A DNA stretch of 8,733 bases from Bryobacterales bacterium (GTDB lineage Bacteria; Acidobacteriota; Terriglobia; Bryobacterales; Bryobacteraceae). Where the stretch lies: contig DOZZ01000283.1 in the NCBI GenBank assembly GCA_003517725.1, positions 9,052 to 17,784 of the forward strand. The letters are read 5' to 3'. Of this stretch, positions 5,498-8,733 are shown piece by piece. How positions within the stretch are numbered: the stretch's first letter is position 1; each line of letters opens with the position of its first letter. The notes under the pieces are model-generated. The model saw only the letters and a list, made by a program, of their open reading frames with translations, did no database searches and was not told the DNA's origin. A program made the position numbers and the translations under genes.

Positions 5498-8233
5498 ATG
5501 CCCGGAGAACGTGTCTTGCCCGCGTACGGCCCAGCGCACGGCTCGCGCCACAAGGGAATCATCCTCATTGCGATCCTCGCCTTCCTGCTGTTTGCCGTCC
5601 GCTGGTTGTCGAGTCTCGCCATCGAATACGCGTGGTGGAAGGAGTTGGGCCAGGTCGAAACCTGGTTCAACCTTTTCCTTTACCAGTACAGCCCGCTGGC
5701 GGCCGCCACACTGCTGGCCTTTGCCGCCCTATGGCTGACCCATCGCCTGGGCATGCGCTTCGGTGGCGCGCACCAGGCCGAGGCCCGGCTCTACCGGCTG
5801 GCCGTGTCGCTGGTGCTGCTGTTCGTGGCCTGGCTGATCTCCGCCGCCACGCTCGAAAATTGGACCGTCGTCCGCTATATCGGCAGCCGCGGCCTGCCCG
5901 CCGTCGCCAGTAGCTGGCACGACAACGTTTTCGGCAAGAACCTCGGCTTCTATTTATTCGATCTGCCCTTTTATTCAGCCCTGCTCGGTTACGTGCTGGC
6001 GCTGGCGGTGGTGGCGGGCGTGCTGTTCTGGATCACGGCGCGCGGCTGGCAGTTGCGGTACCGCATGGCCGAAGTGCGCGACATGCGGGAACTCGACCTG
6101 GGCCTCCTGCGCCTGCCCGGCGGCCTGGAATCGGGCATCTTCCGCACCATCCTGACATTGTTTCTGCTGGCGCTCGCGGTGCACTTCTTCCTGGGCCGCT
6201 TCGACATGGTGTACAACGACCACGGTTTCATGGTGGGCGTGGATTACACCGATGAACACGTGGTGCTGCCCTTGCAGTGGTTGCTGGTCGCGGCCGCCGT
6301 GCTGGCCGCCGCGTGCGCCTGGTTGCGGCGCTGGACTCCGATGCTGCTGCTGGCCCTGGCGCTGCCAGTGGCCTGGATCGTGCCGCGCCTGGTCTCGGCG
6401 TTGTACGTCAAGCCCAATGAAATTTCGCTCGAATCGCCCTATATCGACGCGCACATACACGCCACGCGCAGCGCCTACGGTCTCGAAAACCGCCTGCGCG
6501 AGATCGAATACAAGACGCAGCCCGGCACCTCCATCGACGTCAATCGCCATCGCAACCTGCTCGACAACGTGCGCCTGTGGGACTGGCGGCCGTTCCACGA
6601 CACCGTCACGCAAAGCCAGGCCCTGCGCCCTTACTACGTCTTCCATGACACCGACGTCGATCGCTACACCATCGACGGCCAGCTGCGCCAGACGCTGATC
6701 ACGCCGCGCGAGCTCGACATCAGCCGGTTGCAGGGCGCCAACGCCAGCTGGGTCAACCCGCACTTCATCTATACGCATGGTTACGGGGTGGCTCTGGCCG
6801 AGGTCAGCAAGCTGACGCCCGAGGGGCTGCCCGTGTTTCTGATTCAGAACATGCCGCCGGAGATCAGCACGCCCAGCCTGAAGATCACGCGGCCCGAGAT
6901 CTACTACGGCGAGGTGCTGCACGAACCCGTATTTGTACGCACCGCGCAGGAGGAGTTCAACTACCCCTCGGGCGACGCCAACCAGAAGTCGCGCTATGAC
7001 GGGTCGGGCGGCTTCCCGATTTCGTCGGTGGGCATGCGGCTGCTGGCGGCGATTCACTACGCCGACGCCAATATCCTGTTGACGAACTACCTGACGCCGC
7101 AGAGCCGCATGATGATCCGGCGCCAGGTGCTGCCCCGCCTGCAGGAACTGGCCGGCTTCATCGAATGGGACCAGGACCCCTACCTGGTGATCACGCCGGC
7201 CGGCCGGCTGGTGTGGATTGCCGATGGTTACACCACCTCCGACGCACACCCCTTCGCGCGCCTCACCGATGTCGGCACGCCCATCAACTACATTCGCAAC
7301 AGCGTGAAAGCCACCATCGATGCCTACGACGGCAGCACGCGATTGTACGATATGGATCCGGCCGACCCGCTGATCGGGGCCTATCGCCGTTTGTTTCCGC
7401 AACTGTTCCACGACGTGTCGGAGATGCCGCCTGAGATCCGCGCGCATCTGCGTTACCCCGAGACGCTCTTCCGGGTACAGGCCGCGCTCTACCGCGTGTT
7501 CCACATGACCAATCCGCAGGCCTTCTACAACAAGGAGGATATCTGGGAACTGTCGCGTTCCACCTCGGGCCAGAACAGCACGGCGCAGTCCGCCACGCCG
7601 ACTTATGTGGTCGCGACGCTGCCTGGCGAGGATAAGCCCGAGTTTATGTTGATGACGACGTTCACGCCGTTCTCGAAAGAGAACCTGATCGGCGTGATGC
7701 TGGCGCGCTGCGACGGCGAACACCTGGGCGAGCGCGTGGTGCTGGCGCTGTCGAAACAGGAGCTGACGCTAGGCCCCATGCAGATCAGCGCGCGCATTAA
7801 TCAGGACCAGAACATCTCGAAAGACCTGACGCTCTGGAACCAGCAGGGCTCGCAAGTATTGCGCGGCCAGCCGCTGGTGCTGCCGGTGGAGCACACGTTC
7901 CTGTTCGTCGAGCCCATTTATCTGCAGGCCAATGAAGCGCGCATGCCGCAGTTGAAGAAGATTGTCCTGGCCATCGGCAATCGCCTCATCTACGCCGATA
8001 CCTATGACGAGGCGCTGGTGCAACTGGGGCAGGGCGCGACCTCGACGGCGCCCACGGCAATCAGCAGCGCCGCGCCGGCGCCCGTGACATTCACCGGCAC
8101 CGCGGCAGAAGACAACGCGCGGCTGGCCCGCGTGAAGACACATCTGCAGAAATATCGCGAGTTGACCGCGCAGGGCCATTACGTGGATGCCGCCAAAGAA
8201 CTGGAGAGCATCGAAAAGGAGTTGAACCGCTGA
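5498..8233 (+). CDS. UPF0182 family (COG1615) large membrane protein of unknown function
   Basis: This is a complete 911-residue protein of the UPF0182 family (PF03699), close to the usual 900-1000 residue length. The N-terminal third has seven hydrophobic segments (about 19-39, 63-82, 99-118, 157-179, 213-232, 256-274, 279-302). About 600 residues follow without further membrane segments, presumably outside the cytoplasm. Family landmarks include FGKNLGFYLFDLPFY (145-159), VKPNEISLESPYI (304-316), EFNYPSGDANQKSRYDG (486-502), LVWIADGYTTSDAHPFARL (571-589), INYIRNSVKATIDAYDG (596-612) and LRYPETLFRVQAALYRVFHM (651-670). The C-terminus has an Ala/Thr/Pro-rich linker (about 845-868) and then a predicted helix (872-910). 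No catalytic motif is recognisable and the function is unknown. Homologs are known from actinobacteria, cyanobacteria and some other phyla. The ATG at 5498 is the first start after an in-frame stop at 5483, and no Shine-Dalgarno precedes it. The gene stands alone and meets a tRNA gene head-on. Confidence 0.95.
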   Translation: MPGERVLPAYGPAHGSRHKGIILIAILAFLLFAVRWLSSLAIEYAWWKELGQVETWFNLFLYQYSPLAAATLLAFAALWLTHRLGMRFGGAHQAEARLYRLAVSLVLLFVAWLISAATLENWTVVRYIGSRGLPAVASSWHDNVFGKNLGFYLFDLPFYSALLGYVLALAVVAGVLFWITARGWQLRYRMAEVRDMRELDLGLLRLPGGLESGIFRTILTLFLLALAVHFFLGRFDMVYNDHGFMVGVDYTDEHVVLPLQWLLVAAAVLAAACAWLRRWTPMLLLALALPVAWIVPRLVSALYVKPNEISLESPYIDAHIHATRSAYGLENRLREIEYKTQPGTSIDVNRHRNLLDNVRLWDWRPFHDTVTQSQALRPYYVFHDTDVDRYTIDGQLRQTLITPRELDISRLQGANASWVNPHFIYTHGYGVALAEVSKLTPEGLPVFLIQNMPPEISTPSLKITRPEIYYGEVLHEPVFVRTAQEEFNYPSGDANQKSRYDGSGGFPISSVGMRLLAAIHYADANILLTNYLTPQSRMMIRRQVLPRLQELAGFIEWDQDPYLVITPAGRLVWIADGYTTSDAHPFARLTDVGTPINYIRNSVKATIDAYDGSTRLYDMDPADPLIGAYRRLFPQLFHDVSEMPPEIRAHLRYPETLFRVQAALYRVFHMTNPQAFYNKEDIWELSRSTSGQNSTAQSATPTYVVATLPGEDKPEFMLMTTFTPFSKENLIGVMLARCDGEHLGERVVLALSKQELTLGPMQISARINQDQNISKDLTLWNQQGSQVLRGQPLVLPVEHTFLFVEPIYLQANEARMPQLKKIVLAIGNRLIYADTYDEALVQLGQGATSTAPTAISSAAPAPVTFTGTAAEDNARLARVKTHLQKYRELTAQGHYVDAAKELESIEKELNR

Positions 8234-8242
8234 TGGGGAATG

Positions 8243-8319
8243 TGGTGGCGGCGCGCAGACTCGAACTGCGGACCTACGGATTATGAGACCGTCGCTCTAA
8301 CCGGCTGAGCTACGCCGCC
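8243..8319 (-). tRNA. tRNA-Met (CAT), elongator type, CCA encoded
   Basis: Read on the minus strand from 8319, a full 77-base cloverleaf folds. The acceptor stem GGCGGCG pairs with CGCCGCC. The D-arm is GCTC/GAGC with loop AGCCGGTTA. The anticodon loop CTCATAA has anticodon CAT at 8285-8283. The variable loop is AGGTC. The T-arm is CGCAG/CTGCG with loop TTCGAGT. The discriminator is A and CCA is encoded in the DNA. The paired first base pair (G1-C72) and the CTCATAAT context fit elongator tRNA-Met rather than initiator, and are also the look of the usual elongator Met gene rather than lysidine-modified tRNA-Ile2, though CAT alone cannot exclude the latter. The last anticodon-stem pair (31-39) is a U-U mismatch. 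The 3' end lies 9 bases from the UPF0182 stop on the opposite strand. Confidence 0.96.
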
Positions 8320-8330
8320 AAGGGGTGGAA

Positions 8331-8336
8331 AGTGTA
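8331..8336 (-). promoter_or_regulatory. Possible -10 element of the tRNA-Met gene
   Basis: TACACT on the minus strand ends 11 bases before the mature tRNA 5' end, in an AT-rich patch (about 8331-8350). This would place transcription start a few bases upstream of the tRNA, leaving a very short leader for RNase P. No clear -35 hexamer lies 16-18 bases upstream. This is positional evidence with a four-of-six match only. Confidence 0.3.
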
Positions 8337-8487
8337 GTTTACCAAAATGACGCATACCGGCGTCGTGGCAGACATGTTGAAAATTTACTCAAGCTTTTTC
8401 CAGCGGCCCCGTTTGCCGTCTCGGCCGCCGGCGCATCCAAACTTCGAGACGGCGCCGCTCAAGTAGCTTCCCTTCGGCGACGCGCAT

Positions 8488-8733
8488 GTGTACTTTGAGG
8501 GGGCGACCGATCAGATCCGCTCGATGGTCGGGGGAAGCCTGCTGCTCGCGGTGGCTAAGGCCGATCCGCCTCATAAGCATGCGGAGGAAGAATTCATGGT
8601 GATCGCCGAAGGAACCGCCGAGATTCTCGTCGACGGGAAGACCGTGAAGGTAAAGCCGGGTTCGATGATGTACTGCGCGGCCAACAAGACGCACGGCATC
8701 ACCAACACGGGTAAGGTTCCGGTGCTGTTTTAT
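8488..8733 (+). CDS. Cupin-domain protein, cut by the window end; 5' end uncertain or disrupted
   Basis: From 8467 to the window edge one frame encodes a recognisable cupin (cupin_2-type) barrel. Counting from the GTG at 8488, the metal-binding motif is HKHAEEE (29-35), followed by FMVIAEGTAEILVDGK (36-51), PGSMMY (57-62) and the second motif NKTHGITN (66-73). The two histidines of HxH, Glu35 and His69 are the expected metal ligands. Cupins of this form include isomerases, dioxygenases and sugar-binding proteins, and no substrate can be inferred. The start is a problem. The homologous-looking sequence LPFGDAHVYFEG begins upstream of the GTG, and the same frame carries a TAG at 8464-8466. Before it the frame stays open from ATG 8347 or ATG 8374 and reads PPAHPNFETAPLK up to the TAG. 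No Shine-Dalgarno supports GTG 8488 or ATG 8524. It is either a short gene with an unusual start or a pseudogene with a nonsense mutation. Confidence 0.7.
   Translation, partial: MYFEGATDQIRSMVGGSLLLAVAKADPPHKHAEEEFMVIAEGTAEILVDGKTVKVKPGSMMYCAANKTHGITNTGKVPVLFY

Noticed and set aside
5397..5913. Plus-strand frames overlapping the start of UPF0182
   Set aside because: They are Arg/Pro-rich, lack motifs and overlap the coding frame of the recognised gene.
5975..7723. 582-residue minus-strand frame antisense to UPF0182
   Set aside because: Long antisense frames are expected in high-GC coding DNA. The plus frame carries unmistakable UPF0182 motifs throughout.
8243..8319. tRNA gene as a phage or island attachment site
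   Set aside because: No integrase, direct repeat of the tRNA 3' end, or composition change is visible on either side.
8389..8694. 101-residue minus-strand frame antisense to the cupin
   Set aside because: The plus strand encodes both cupin metal-binding motifs in one frame, so the antisense frame is a shadow.

Overview
The window looks like chromosomal DNA from a GC-rich, Gram-negative, non-enteric bacterium. My best guess is an Acidobacteriota member of the Solibacter/Bryobacter type. That guess rests on an outer-membrane polysaccharide export gene (so a didermic cell), a full-length UPF0182 (COG1615) membrane protein, an EVE-domain protein, and the general look of the PDZ and cupin proteins. 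There is no rRNA or other decisive marker, so the phylum is inference. I see no insertion sequence, phage gene, CRISPR array or plasmid function.

Layout. At the left edge (1-311, minus) is the N-terminal part of a membrane-anchored PDZ protein that runs off the window. Upstream of it, on the same strand, is a complete EVE-domain gene (499-918, minus) with a possible terminator behind it. From a divergent 86-bp gap, a tight plus-strand cluster begins: a short outer-membrane polysaccharide export protein (1005-1766), a Wzz/GNVR chain-length determinant (1794-3470), a BY-kinase of the CpsD/CapB type (3487-4368), and a metal-dependent cyclase-family hydrolase (4370-5146) whose GTG start lies one base after the kinase stop. 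A 351-bp gap holds a conspicuous set of overlapping inverted repeats. Next is a 911-residue UPF0182 membrane protein of unknown function (5498-8233, plus). It is convergent with an elongator tRNA-Met(CAT) gene (8243-8319, minus). The right edge holds a cupin gene (plus) cut by the window end, with an in-frame amber codon just upstream of its recognisable domain.

How the genes work together. The export protein, chain-length determinant and kinase form the standard Wza-Wzc-type export module, split into separate membrane and kinase proteins. Gene order and details (small export protein, third C-terminal membrane segment in the chain-length protein, kinase with an MSRVHDALRKAEQ-type N-terminus) resemble the trio found with exosortase/PEP-CTERM exopolysaccharide loci. 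No exosortase, glycosyltransferase, flippase or polymerase lies in the window, so this is an export and regulation module only. The cyclase-family gene is probably co-transcribed with it, but its substrate is unknown. The remaining genes have no evident functional link to the cluster.

Nothing here is clearly a new system. The points most worth checking are the four-gene cluster with the coupled hydrolase, the competing hairpins at 5186-5242, the uncharacterised UPF0182 protein, and the stop codon ahead of the cupin domain.
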